Of a stretch of DNA of 64,000 bases, positions 1 through 8,119 are shown in pieces. Within the stretch, counting starts at the first letter, position 1. Each line of letters starts with the position of its first letter. The notes under the pieces are model-generated. The model saw nothing but the letters and a program-made list of their open reading frames with translations, ran no database searches and had not been told where the DNA came from. The position numbers were made by a program, and so were the translations under genes. Source of the stretch: Vibrio sonorensis (GTDB lineage Bacteria > Pseudomonadota > Gammaproteobacteria > Enterobacterales > Vibrionaceae); assembly GCF_001854765.1 (NCBI RefSeq), contig NZ_LJJE01000063.1, positions 349,689 to 413,688 of the forward strand. The letters are read 5' to 3'.

Positions 1-995
1 CGCATATGTTGCCTGTTGTCGTAGCTGGCTGCTTGATAATTGCGCTTTCATTTGTGTTTGGTATTGAAGCATTTAAGGAAGAAGGCACTCTAGCTGCTAC
101 GTTAATGAGTATTGGCGGCGGCTCTGCGTTTGCACTAATGATTCCCGTCTTAGCGGGCTATATCGCCTTCTCAATCGCGGACAGACCCGGACTTGCACCC
201 GGTTTAGTTGGCGGCATGTTAGCAAGTAGCATTGGTTCGGGCTTTTTAGGCGGTATTGCCGCTGGTTTTATTGCTGGTTATAGCGCAAAATTTATCGCTG
301 AAAAAGTGAGTTTGCCTTCCTCTATGGAGGCGCTAAAACCGATCTTAATTATTCCATTTGCAGCCACTTTGTTTACTGGTTTGGTAATGACTTATGTTGT
401 TGGTGGCCCAGTTGCGGGAATTATGTCGGCAATGACCACTTTCTTGGATAACATGGGATCAACCAATGCGATTCTATTAGGTATCGTTTTGGGTGCGATG
501 ATGTGTTTCGATTTGGGTGGGCCCGTCAATAAAGCGGCCTATACATTTGGAGTGGGATTACTCGCTTCGCAAACTTATATGCCTATGGCCGCTATCATGG
601 CTGCGGGTATGGTTCCAGCACTGGGCATGGGTGTTGCTACTTGGTTGGCAAAATCTAAATTTGATTCAAGCGAACGAGAAGCAGGTAAAGCATCTTTTGT
701 ATTGGGCCTGTGTTTTATTTCTGAAGGTGCGATCCCATTTGCGGCAAAAGATCCGATGCGTGTGATTCCAACGTGCATGCTAGGTGGAGCTTTAACGGGT
801 GCCCTATCAATGTTCTTCGGAGCAAAACTAATGGCACCTCATGGTGGCCTGTTTGTACTATTGATTCCGAACGCAATTACACCTGTCCTACTCTATCTAT
901 TTGCTATTGCCGCCGGTACTTTAGCGACTGGTTTTACTTACGCATTCCTAAAAAACAAGGCGCAAGAAAAAACTGTCAATCCGGCTACGGTTTAA
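1..995 (+). CDS. fruA: PTS fructose transporter subunit IIC (3' part, truncated by window edge)
   Basis: This is the membrane domain of a fructose-type phosphotransferase enzyme II, which imports fructose while phosphorylating it with phosphate passed from HPr through IIA and IIB. The visible 329 or so residues are almost entirely hydrophobic, with glycine-rich membrane helices and the conserved segments MLPVVVAGC, DLGGPVNKAAY and FISEGAIPFAAKDP that mark IIC of the Fru family. The reading frame is open to the left edge and the first Met lies inside a conserved IIC helix, so the IIB part and the true start are outside the window. The C-terminus is complete and is followed by a clear terminator. 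Whether this is the main FruA or a paralogue cannot be told from the part seen. Confidence 0.88.
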   Translation, partial: HMLPVVVAGCLIIALSFVFGIEAFKEEGTLAATLMSIGGGSAFALMIPVLAGYIAFSIADRPGLAPGLVGGMLASSIGSGFLGGIAAGFIAGYSAKFIAEKVSLPSSMEALKPILIIPFAATLFTGLVMTYVVGGPVAGIMSAMTTFLDNMGSTNAILLGIVLGAMMCFDLGGPVNKAAYTFGVGLLASQTYMPMAAIMAAGMVPALGMGVATWLAKSKFDSSEREAGKASFVLGLCFISEGAIPFAAKDPMRVIPTCMLGGALTGALSMFFGAKLMAPHGGLFVLLIPNAITPVLLYLFAIAAGTLATGFTYAFLKNKAQEKTVNPATV

Positions 996-1030
996 TGCAC
1001 GTAGAATAAGCAACTATTTTTTATTCAATC

Positions 1031-1053
1031 AAAGCACCCAAACGGGTGCTTTT
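1031..1053 (+). terminator. Rho-independent terminator after the PTS gene
   Basis: A stem AAAGCACCC / GGGTGCTTT closes a four-base loop (AAAC) and is followed by a short T-rich stretch, 36 bases after the PTS stop codon. Confidence 0.85.
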
Positions 1054-1169
1054 GTTTTAGGTGGTATCAAGTGTAATTTGACTTTGGTACTAGGTAATAC
1101 CACATTGCTCACATACAAAATGAATAGGTATCAGTATCATATACGCAATAAATTCGACTAATAATAATA

Positions 1170-3071
1170 ATGCGTACTCTAAACACTCGGCTACTTACAC
1201 AATTTACACTGGTTTTTGTCACCCTTAGCTTTGTTCCTACCCTTTACTTTATTAATGAAGTACTCAAGCTAGATAAGGTTGCAGAAAATCACGTGAGTCA
1301 GGCTCAAACAGCGAAGTTGGAATTTAGTCGGCTTGAGCTGGTTTCTGTCGTTGATAAAGTCACAAAATCTGTACGTATTTTGGCTGAAAACGGTATGCTT
1401 AATCGAGCACTAGAAAGCCCAACACAAATCAATTATGAAGCCGTAGAAGATTTTTGGCTGTTGGTGGCACGCTCTCAAGGGGTATTTTCTCAACTGCGGT
1501 TATTAGGCGCTGATGGTACCGAGTTGATTCGGGTGAATCACCAAAAAAACTCAACAGAAGTCGTTGCGCGGTCTCACCTTCAGGATAAATCCCACCGAGA
1601 CTATTTTGCTTATGCCAAGACATTGGAAAGTGGTCAATTAGGCATGTTCGGCATCGATCTAGAATATGAAAACGATAAACTTGTTGAGCCGCACCAACCT
1701 TCCCTGCGGCTAATTATTCCCCTTGATCGTTCTGGAACCCGAAAGGGCTATTTTGTCGCCAACATAAACTTTGAGTCTATTTATCAGATGTTGGCATTTC
1801 AGGACACAAATGTGGATTTACCAGAGGTTGTTAACGCGTCTGGCTACTATGTCATGTCGAGCGCTGGTAACCATATCCTCGGTCATATTGCGACGGAAAA
1901 CGCCGAGTACAACGTTGCAGTACAATCTCCTAAATTGTGGCGACAAATCTTGCTGCATCGCAACGGCACGGTTTACGACAACCGAACCTGGTACTCTTTC
2001 ACAAAAGCCAAGGTAAAAACTAGCGCACAGCCAATCGAGTTCATCTTAATTAACTCAGTACCGGATAGTCAGATCAAACACGTTGTCCAAGCCAACAACA
2101 CTCAATTATTCAGTTTGGCGTTGCTTGTATACATAGCCACCTTTGCGATTAGTTCTCTGTTTGTAATATGGAACTACAACCACAAAAAGAACAGTATGGA
2201 AAGCCGTATTGCACGTGCTGCAATGAATGGTATGTCCGCAATGATCATCACTGATCGCCACAATAGAATCATCAAAATTAACGAAGAGTTTACTCGTATA
2301 AGTGGCTACACCATCGATCAGGTTAAAGGTAAGCAGCCTTCCCTTTTCGCCTCAGGAAAACACGACCAAGGCTTCTATGACAATATGTGGAAGATACTGG
2401 AGTCCGATGGACTATGGGAAGGGGAAGTCATTAATCGTCGTCGTGATGGTTCTTTGATCACTGAAATTTTGCGAATTCAGACGGTCACTGATAAACAAGG
2501 CGTTGTTCAGTTCTATGTTGCTTCCTTTGTCGATATTTCCCATCGAAAAGAACTTGAAAATCGACTTAGAGAACTAAGCGAAGTCGATTCTTTATCCGGT
2601 TTGTCTAATCGCAGAAAGTTCGATTTAGAAATGCAGTCGGTATGCAATCGTATTAAACGATATCCCGATAAAGAACTCGCCTGCTTAGCCATAATGGATA
2701 TCGACCACTTTAAACGAATAAACGATAAGTATGGTCACGACGTCGGTGACAGAGAGATCCGTTCTGTTGCCAAAACGCTTAAATATCACTTGAGAGAAAC
2801 CGACTTTCTGGCGCGCATTGGCGGTGAGGAATTTGCTGTAATTATGCCTCATACCAGCTTAAAGGAAGCGGAACTCGTCACCAATAGATTGCGCTCTGCT
2901 GTTCAAATTAATGACGATACCATGGTCACTATTAGCGTCGGTTTGACAGATGTATGCGTTTCAATGAGCCAGTCATACAAGCGTGCTGATGTCGCTCTTT
3001 ATGATTCAAAGTCTAGTGGTAGAAACAAGGTGACCATCGTAAGTGAAACCGAGAGCAGCACCATTGCTTGA
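1170..3071 (+). CDS. Membrane diguanylate cyclase with periplasmic sensor, PAS and GGDEF domains
   Basis: Predicted to make cyclic di-GMP from GTP in response to an external signal. Order of parts in 633 residues: an N-terminal membrane helix (about 8-26), a periplasmic dCache-like sensor (about 30-305), a second helix (about 312-333), a PAS domain (about 345-460, ending in the typical DISHRKELE linker) and a C-terminal GGDEF domain. The active-site motif is intact as GGEEF near residue 550, and DIDHFKRINDKYGHDVGD is canonical, so activity is expected. No RxxD inhibitory site is obvious upstream of GGEEF. The start lies in an AT-rich TAATAA run without a good ribosome site, so it is less certain. 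The ligand is unknown. It is transcribed alone. Confidence 0.9.
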   Translation: MRTLNTRLLTQFTLVFVTLSFVPTLYFINEVLKLDKVAENHVSQAQTAKLEFSRLELVSVVDKVTKSVRILAENGMLNRALESPTQINYEAVEDFWLLVARSQGVFSQLRLLGADGTELIRVNHQKNSTEVVARSHLQDKSHRDYFAYAKTLESGQLGMFGIDLEYENDKLVEPHQPSLRLIIPLDRSGTRKGYFVANINFESIYQMLAFQDTNVDLPEVVNASGYYVMSSAGNHILGHIATENAEYNVAVQSPKLWRQILLHRNGTVYDNRTWYSFTKAKVKTSAQPIEFILINSVPDSQIKHVVQANNTQLFSLALLVYIATFAISSLFVIWNYNHKKNSMESRIARAAMNGMSAMIITDRHNRIIKINEEFTRISGYTIDQVKGKQPSLFASGKHDQGFYDNMWKILESDGLWEGEVINRRRDGSLITEILRIQTVTDKQGVVQFYVASFVDISHRKELENRLRELSEVDSLSGLSNRRKFDLEMQSVCNRIKRYPDKELACLAIMDIDHFKRINDKYGHDVGDREIRSVAKTLKYHLRETDFLARIGGEEFAVIMPHTSLKEAELVTNRLRSAVQINDDTMVTISVGLTDVCVSMSQSYKRADVALYDSKSSGRNKVTIVSETESSTIA

Positions 3072-3105
3072 TTTTGGTGCAGTAATTATTTGTTTTGCAC
3101 CAAAA
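3072..3105. repeat. Inverted repeat after the GGDEF gene, possible weak terminator
   Basis: TTTTGGTGCA and TGCACCAAAA form a perfect ten-base inverted repeat with a 14-base AT-rich loop, directly after the stop codon. No T-run follows, so termination on the plus strand would be inefficient or factor-assisted. Confidence 0.5.
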
Positions 3106-3226
3106 ACACGCGAAAAATCACACTTTGTAGGTGTAAGTACTGAAAAATCAAAACCCTTCTATCTGGCTCAAATCTTGTACTAGTCTCTAGATATATACGA
3201 TCCTGCACATATTCAGGGAGAGATAG

Positions 3227-4441
3227 ATGCAAGACACATTAACGGTCGTGTTGGCTGGCGGCATGGGTTCTAGGTTGAGTCCACTTACTGATGACCGAGC
3301 TAAACCGGCGGTCCCATTTGGTGGAAAGTACCGAATCATTGATTTTACCCTAACCAATTGCCTGCATTCTGGTCTTAGGCGGATATTGGTCCTGACCCAG
3401 TACAAATCGCATTCGCTACAAAAACACCTACGCGATGGTTGGTCCATCTTTAATCCCGAAGTAGGTGAATTTATCTCGGTTGTACCGCCTCAAATGCGCG
3501 GAGGTGGTGCGTGGTATGAAGGAACCGCGGACGCGATTTATCACAATTTGTGGCTACTATCCCGAAGCGATGCTAGGTATGTCGTGGTGCTCTCTGGCGA
3601 CCATATCTATCGCATGGATTATGCAGAGATGTTAAAAGAGCACAAAGAAAATCAAGCCAAGCTGACTATCGCATGTATGTGTGTAGAAAGACATGAAGCA
3701 ACCGCTTTTGGTGTGATGGATACAGACAAAGATGGACGTATAACCTCTTTTGTCGAAAAGCCTTTAGATCCACCTTCCATACCCGGGGATCCCTCTCATA
3801 GTCTCGCGTCTATGGGTATCTATATTTTTAATATGGAAACCTTACTTGAAGCACTTACAGAGGATGCAAAAATAGAAGGATCTAGTCATGATTTTGGCAA
3901 AGATATTATCCCTAGGTTAATCGATTCAAAATCCGTTTACGCTCATAACTTTTGCAATGATAAAGGCCGTGTTGCCAAAGATTGCTATTGGCGAGATGTG
4001 GGTACCATAGATTCTTTCTATCAAGCAAATATGGATCTGTTAGAGCCCATACCGCCGATGAACTTGTACCAAAAAGATTGGCCTATCAGGACTTACTCCT
4101 CACAGAATCCACCAGCGCGTACCGTCTCTTCAGCCACTGGCAACGAAGGGATCTTTATCAACTCCATTATCGCAAGCGGTGTAATAAATTCAGGAGGTTC
4201 TGTTCAGCACTCCATTGTTTCTTCTAACGTTCGCATCAACGACAGTGCAACCGTGGTAGACAGTATCATTTTTGATGACGTCGATATTGGCGAAGGGTGT
4301 CAGTTGATCAACTGCATCATTGATAAGCATGTGAAGATCCCTCCATTTACACAAATAGGGTTGAACCGCATTGAGGATGCGAAGAGATTTCACATCTCTG
4401 ATAACGGTATTGTAGTTGTACCGGAGAGTTACGAGTTCTAA
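3227..4441 (+). CDS. glgC: Glucose-1-phosphate adenylyltransferase (ADP-glucose pyrophosphorylase)
   Basis: Makes ADP-glucose from ATP and glucose 1-phosphate, the committed step of glycogen synthesis. The 404 residues begin with the nucleotide-binding signature LAGGMGSRLSPLTDDRAKPA, followed by FGGKYRIIDFTLTN; GTADAIYHN and the sugar-phosphate region SFVEKP are present, and the C-terminal part has the left-handed beta-helix repeats (IIASGVINSGG, DSIIFDDVDIGEG). Length is close to bacterial GlgC. The start has a purine-rich ribosome site (AGGGAGAGATAG). glgA, glgB and glgP are not adjacent, so it stands apart from a glycogen operon; vibrios can carry more than one glgC. Confidence 0.95.
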   Translation: MQDTLTVVLAGGMGSRLSPLTDDRAKPAVPFGGKYRIIDFTLTNCLHSGLRRILVLTQYKSHSLQKHLRDGWSIFNPEVGEFISVVPPQMRGGGAWYEGTADAIYHNLWLLSRSDARYVVVLSGDHIYRMDYAEMLKEHKENQAKLTIACMCVERHEATAFGVMDTDKDGRITSFVEKPLDPPSIPGDPSHSLASMGIYIFNMETLLEALTEDAKIEGSSHDFGKDIIPRLIDSKSVYAHNFCNDKGRVAKDCYWRDVGTIDSFYQANMDLLEPIPPMNLYQKDWPIRTYSSQNPPARTVSSATGNEGIFINSIIASGVINSGGSVQHSIVSSNVRINDSATVVDSIIFDDVDIGEGCQLINCIIDKHVKIPPFTQIGLNRIEDAKRFHISDNGIVVVPESYEF

Positions 4442-4513
4442 CTTTGTCGTATCTCGGCCAGCGAAGGGCTGGCCCACTTACATCAAAGAATTGGTAACTA
4501 ACAATTGATCAAA

Positions 4514-4541
4514 AAAAGCCCCCTTTGTAAAAGGGAGCTTT
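4514..4541 (-). terminator. Rho-independent terminator for the AraC-family gene
   Basis: Read on the minus strand, a stem AAAGCTCCCTTT / AAAGGGGGCTTT (one mismatch) with a short loop is followed by a T-run (the plus strand shows AAAAAAA at 4511-4517). It lies about 140 bases past the regulator stop and between the convergent genes. Confidence 0.75.
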
Positions 4542-4683
4542 GGATGGGAGAGTGACAAGTTCTCCTACAGGGGGGCTAGCGATAATCTATGGAAACTTAT
4601 CTATTTAGCAAGCCTGTAATCATTATGTATAAGAGGATTGTGTTATAAAACAGTAATTTTGTAAGGTTACATTTCCCCTTTTC

Positions 4684-5586
4684 TTACATTTGTAACTGAT
4701 TATGTGCTTCTTTAGGTGTCTGATTGAACAGTCGCTTGTATTCCCTCGAAAACTGAGACGGACTATTGTATCCCACTTGTCTCGCGGCATCGTTAACCTT
4801 CACCCCTTGGCTGTGAATCAACTCTCTCGCCTTATTCAGCCTGACTTTCTTTATATACTGAATAGGGGTTTCTAAAGTTACTTCTCTAAAAGCTTGATGG
4901 AAAGAGGAAATACTCATACTAGCTTCTTTCGCCAACTGCTCTACGGATATCGTCTCTGAATAGTTTTGGTGCACCAAACTGAGGGATTTGGCGATACGGC
5001 TAAAATGGCCGTCTTGGTTCGCCAATTCAAGTAAAACATGTCCCTGTGAAGACATTAGAGCGCGATAAACAATTTCATCTAAAATGTGTTCCCCAAGAAT
5101 CTCGGCGTCTGACTCGTTACACAGAGCTTTAGCTAACCGCCTGTAGGCGTCGAGCATCTCTTCACTCATACTTACCGAATTAATGCCTTGTAGACATTCA
5201 CCACGAGTAAGCCGCTCAACACTAAGATCGAGTTTTTGAATAAGCTTGTGCAAGCGCTCCGCTGGAATATCTATAGAAATTCCCCTAATAGGTTCTCCAT
5301 TACTTGCCACTGCTTTGCACATTAGCGGTATAGGGACACCGACAACAAGATAGTCGTTTGGCCCGTAGCTTACTTCACTACCTCCGATAACAATGTTCTT
5401 ATACCCCTGACCGAGTACGATAATTCCCGACTGGTATACAAATGGAGTCCAGTTGTGGCCAGTTAGGCTTTGATAGAACCAGACACCTTTTATTTCGGTT
5501 TCGAAAGCTCCTACGTACTGCTCTAACTGATTTTCCGTCACATACTTGTTTAACCAAGCAGAAAATGATCTCATAGTAGATTTCAA
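4684..5586 (-). CDS. yqhC: AraC-family transcriptional regulator, YqhC-like
   Basis: Probable activator of the divergent alcohol dehydrogenase. The 300 residues have an N-terminal AraC_N-type cupin sensor (about 20-180) and a C-terminal pair of helix-turn-helix motifs (about 195-295) with the AraC signature ARQVGYNSPSQFSREYKRLF. In E. coli, YqhC senses aldehydes and switches on yqhD; the same divergent arrangement is seen here with a 120-base shared promoter region, which is the main reason for the specific name. Regulation by aldehydes is inferred from that family, not from the sequence. Confidence 0.85.
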   Translation of the reverse strand: MKSTMRSFSAWLNKYVTENQLEQYVGAFETEIKGVWFYQSLTGHNWTPFVYQSGIIVLGQGYKNIVIGGSEVSYGPNDYLVVGVPIPLMCKAVASNGEPIRGISIDIPAERLHKLIQKLDLSVERLTRGECLQGINSVSMSEEMLDAYRRLAKALCNESDAEILGEHILDEIVYRALMSSQGHVLLELANQDGHFSRIAKSLSLVHQNYSETISVEQLAKEASMSISSFHQAFREVTLETPIQYIKKVRLNKARELIHSQGVKVNDAARQVGYNSPSQFSREYKRLFNQTPKEAHNQLQM

Positions 5587-5706
5587 CCTTTCGTAGAAAT
5601 AGGCAAGTAATTAGCAGGAATGTGGCTTTTAACTTCTTATTTCGCACACTAATATGCAGTTTATACCAACTGGTAATTCTCTAGCAATACGAATAAGAGG
5701 CGAACG

Positions 5707-6855
5707 ATGAACTTTACCTATTCCAACCCTACACAGATTTTTTTTGGTCAAGGTCAGATTGCATCATTAGCGGACGCGGTCCCAACCAACAAATCAGTAC
5801 TTGTCATTTATGGTGGCGGGTCAATTAAGAAGAATGGTATCTATAACCAAGTAGCCAAAGCGCTTACTAAACACACTTGGGTCGAGTTTTCAGGTGTTGA
5901 GCCTAACCCAACCAAGGAGACACTCGATAAAGCGGTACAGGTCGTCAAAGAAAACAAAATCGATATGATTCTCGCTGTTGGCGGTGGCTCTGTAATCGAT
6001 GGGGCAAAATACGTAGCGGCAGCTGCTAACTACAATGGAGATGGCTGGGATATATTAGTTGGCAAACACCAAGTTACATCAGCGGTACCACTTGGATGTG
6101 TACTTACCCTCCCTGCTACAGGCTCTGAATCAAATATGGGCGCAGTGATTACAAAGGCTGAAACGCAAGACAAACTGGCATTTATGTCCCCTTTTGTACA
6201 TCCTAAGTTTGCTGTCATGGACCCAGATGTAATGAAATCTCTGCCAGAAAGGCAATTAGTCAACGGTTTGGTGGACGCATGGGTCCACGTTTGTGAACAG
6301 TATATAACGGGTATACACGGAGCTATGGTTCAAGACGGCTACGCAGAGAGCTTGCTTAAGAACCTATTCACTCTGGGACGTGACTTCAAAAATCGCGACA
6401 GTGATATGTGGCGTGCAAATCTCATGTGGACAGCAAACCAAGCACTAAATGGCTTGATTGGTTCTGGCGTTCCTCAAGATTGGGCGACACATATGATCGG
6501 CCATGAGCTAACCGCTCTTTGGGGTGTTGACCACGCACGTTCACTGGCCATCGTCCAACCTTCATTACTCCGCAATCAAATGGGAAATAAAAAGGCCAAG
6601 TTAGAGCAAATGGGCAAAAATGTATTCGGACTGTCAGAGTCTGAACATCTCGCAGAACTAACAATTCAATCAATAGAGAAGTTTTACACTGAGCTCGGTG
6701 TGGCTATTCAGTTGGAAGATCACGGTGAAATAAAAAGCAATGCCGTCGACAAAGTGGTCAAACAGCTAGAGGGGCACGGAATGACCGCAATAGGCGAGCA
6801 GCAAAGTATCACAATTGATCGCAGTCGAGAAATATTGGAAATGGCTATTGCTTAG
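5707..6855 (+). CDS. yqhD: NADPH-dependent aldehyde reductase / iron-type alcohol dehydrogenase
   Basis: Reduces short-chain and lipid-peroxidation aldehydes to alcohols with NADPH. The 382 residues match the iron-containing (group III) alcohol dehydrogenase fold: YGGGSIKKNG and AVGGGSVIDGAK in the nucleotide domain, LPATGSESN, then the metal-binding region VDAWVHVCEQY and GVPQDWATHMIGHELTA...DHARSLAIV with the expected Asp and His ligands. The GGGS pattern followed by K/D is typical of YqhD. Ribosome site AAGAGG precedes the ATG. Transcribed alone, divergent from its presumed activator, and closed by a strong terminator. Confidence 0.93.
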   Translation: MNFTYSNPTQIFFGQGQIASLADAVPTNKSVLVIYGGGSIKKNGIYNQVAKALTKHTWVEFSGVEPNPTKETLDKAVQVVKENKIDMILAVGGGSVIDGAKYVAAAANYNGDGWDILVGKHQVTSAVPLGCVLTLPATGSESNMGAVITKAETQDKLAFMSPFVHPKFAVMDPDVMKSLPERQLVNGLVDAWVHVCEQYITGIHGAMVQDGYAESLLKNLFTLGRDFKNRDSDMWRANLMWTANQALNGLIGSGVPQDWATHMIGHELTALWGVDHARSLAIVQPSLLRNQMGNKKAKLEQMGKNVFGLSESEHLAELTIQSIEKFYTELGVAIQLEDHGEIKSNAVDKVVKQLEGHGMTAIGEQQSITIDRSREILEMAIA

Positions 6856-6881
6856 TTAGCTTTCTACTTGTACGCTAATTT

Positions 6882-6912
6882 AAAAGCAGCTAACGCTGCT
6901 TTTATTTTTTTT
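6882..6912 (+). terminator. Rho-independent terminator after yqhD
   Basis: AAAAGCAGC / GCTGCTTTT stem with a TAAC loop followed by a long T-run. Confidence 0.9.
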
Positions 6913-6950
6913 TCGATTTTAGTCAAACAAGCATACAAGTAGAGTTATCT

Positions 6951-7589
6951 ATGTGGCTAGCTATCGCCCTTTTTTCCGCACTACATCTGTACTCCATTGA
7001 ACGCGGGCCAAAATGGCTGTTTTATATTTCAAAACCTCTTCCCATCTGGATGTTAGCTGCATTTTTAACTGTCGAGTACCAATCCTTCTATTCGAATGCA
7101 ATCGTCCTAGCACTTCTAGTTTCATCGTTGGGAGATATACTTTTGATGTCGCCAAAGGATAGATTTTTGTCAGGTTTAAGTGTGTTTCTATTAGCCCATC
7201 TAATTTACACCGTCACTTTTTGGCTTCAAATAGACACAAACCTTTCCCTATGGCTGCCTTTTCTGCTTGGCTGTATAGGAGTTATAGTTTATCTATTACT
7301 TCTGCCATCACTTGACGAGGTGAAACTGCCTGTTGCGATTTACTTTGTAGTCATACTGCTAATGGCTTGGAGCGCTATTGAGTTTTGGCGAACTTCACAT
7401 TCTCAAGCCGCAGTGTTTGCCGTAATGGGAGCGTTAATATTCATTATTTCGGATTTGGTTCTGGCTATCGACCGATTTCGTTCTAGCTCGCGTTTTTCTA
7501 AGCAGGTGATTATGACGACTTACTACACTGCACAAGCACTATTTACCCTTTCCGTTGTTGCCAGTGTCAACTTATACCTTGCGCAATAA
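6951..7589 (+). CDS. YhhN/TMEM86-family integral membrane protein (lysoplasmalogenase-like)
   Basis: A 212-residue protein made almost wholly of membrane helices (about seven to eight). It has the YhhN-family pattern: ISKPLPIWML near residue 30, the SLGDILLMSP motif near residue 60 and the late ISDLVLAIDRF motif, where the conserved Asp residues are thought to form the active site. Mammalian members hydrolyse the vinyl-ether bond of lysoplasmalogens; the substrate of bacterial members without plasmalogens is unclear. It ends nine bases from the convergent GNAT gene with no terminator visible between them. Confidence 0.85.
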   Translation: MWLAIALFSALHLYSIERGPKWLFYISKPLPIWMLAAFLTVEYQSFYSNAIVLALLVSSLGDILLMSPKDRFLSGLSVFLLAHLIYTVTFWLQIDTNLSLWLPFLLGCIGVIVYLLLLPSLDEVKLPVAIYFVVILLMAWSAIEFWRTSHSQAAVFAVMGALIFIISDLVLAIDRFRSSSRFSKQVIMTTYYTAQALFTLSVVASVNLYLAQ

Positions 7590-7597
7590 GGTAACCC

Positions 7598-8119
7598 TTA
7601 GATGTGTTTTCGATATATAAGATCATCGTAGAGTTTACCGCCTATTTCATAAGCGTCAGCCTCTCGCTCTTCAAGAGTAAACCCCGATTTTTCGAGTACC
7701 TTGCAGCTCGCTATATTTCCGTCCGTCACAATGGCCGTTATGCAGGTTATAGGAAACGCACTAACTACATGACCAATCAAAGCGATTAGAGATTCGGTAC
7801 CAAAGCCTTTGCCGTGAAACTCAGGTAGCAACAAATAGCCTACCTCAACGTCGCCTTTCTCTTTATCTGAAATGCACAAACCTGTTACACCTATCGCTTC
7901 GCCCGATTCTTTGTCGCGAATAGTAAGACACAACCAATGTTCGCTTCCCCACTTCCACTTTGGTAGCCTTGATTCAAATCTCGCTTTGATTTCCTGTTCA
8001 CTAGGCGGATCAAAAGCGTAACGCGTCACCTCAGGTTCTTGATTTAACCTAAGAAAAAGGGACCAGTCATCATTGATAATTTGCCCCATTGTGAGACGTT
8101 CAGAATTAATTACTATCAT
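7598..8119 (-). CDS. GNAT-family N-acetyltransferase (RimJ/RimL type)
   Basis: A 173-residue acetyltransferase of the Acetyltransf_3 type. The acetyl-CoA loop is visible as the segment around GYLLLPEFHGKGFGTESL (about 90-108), with the late NIASCKVLEKSGF motif typical of RimJ/RimL relatives. The substrate (a protein N-terminus, an amino acid or a small molecule) cannot be told. Its start codon lies inside the 3' end of torS with a 14-base overlap, so it is probably translated from the same message. Confidence 0.88.
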   Translation of the reverse strand: MIVINSERLTMGQIINDDWSLFLRLNQEPEVTRYAFDPPSEQEIKARFESRLPKWKWGSEHWLCLTIRDKESGEAIGVTGLCISDKEKGDVEVGYLLLPEFHGKGFGTESLIALIGHVVSAFPITCITAIVTDGNIASCKVLEKSGFTLEEREADAYEIGGKLYDDLIYRKHI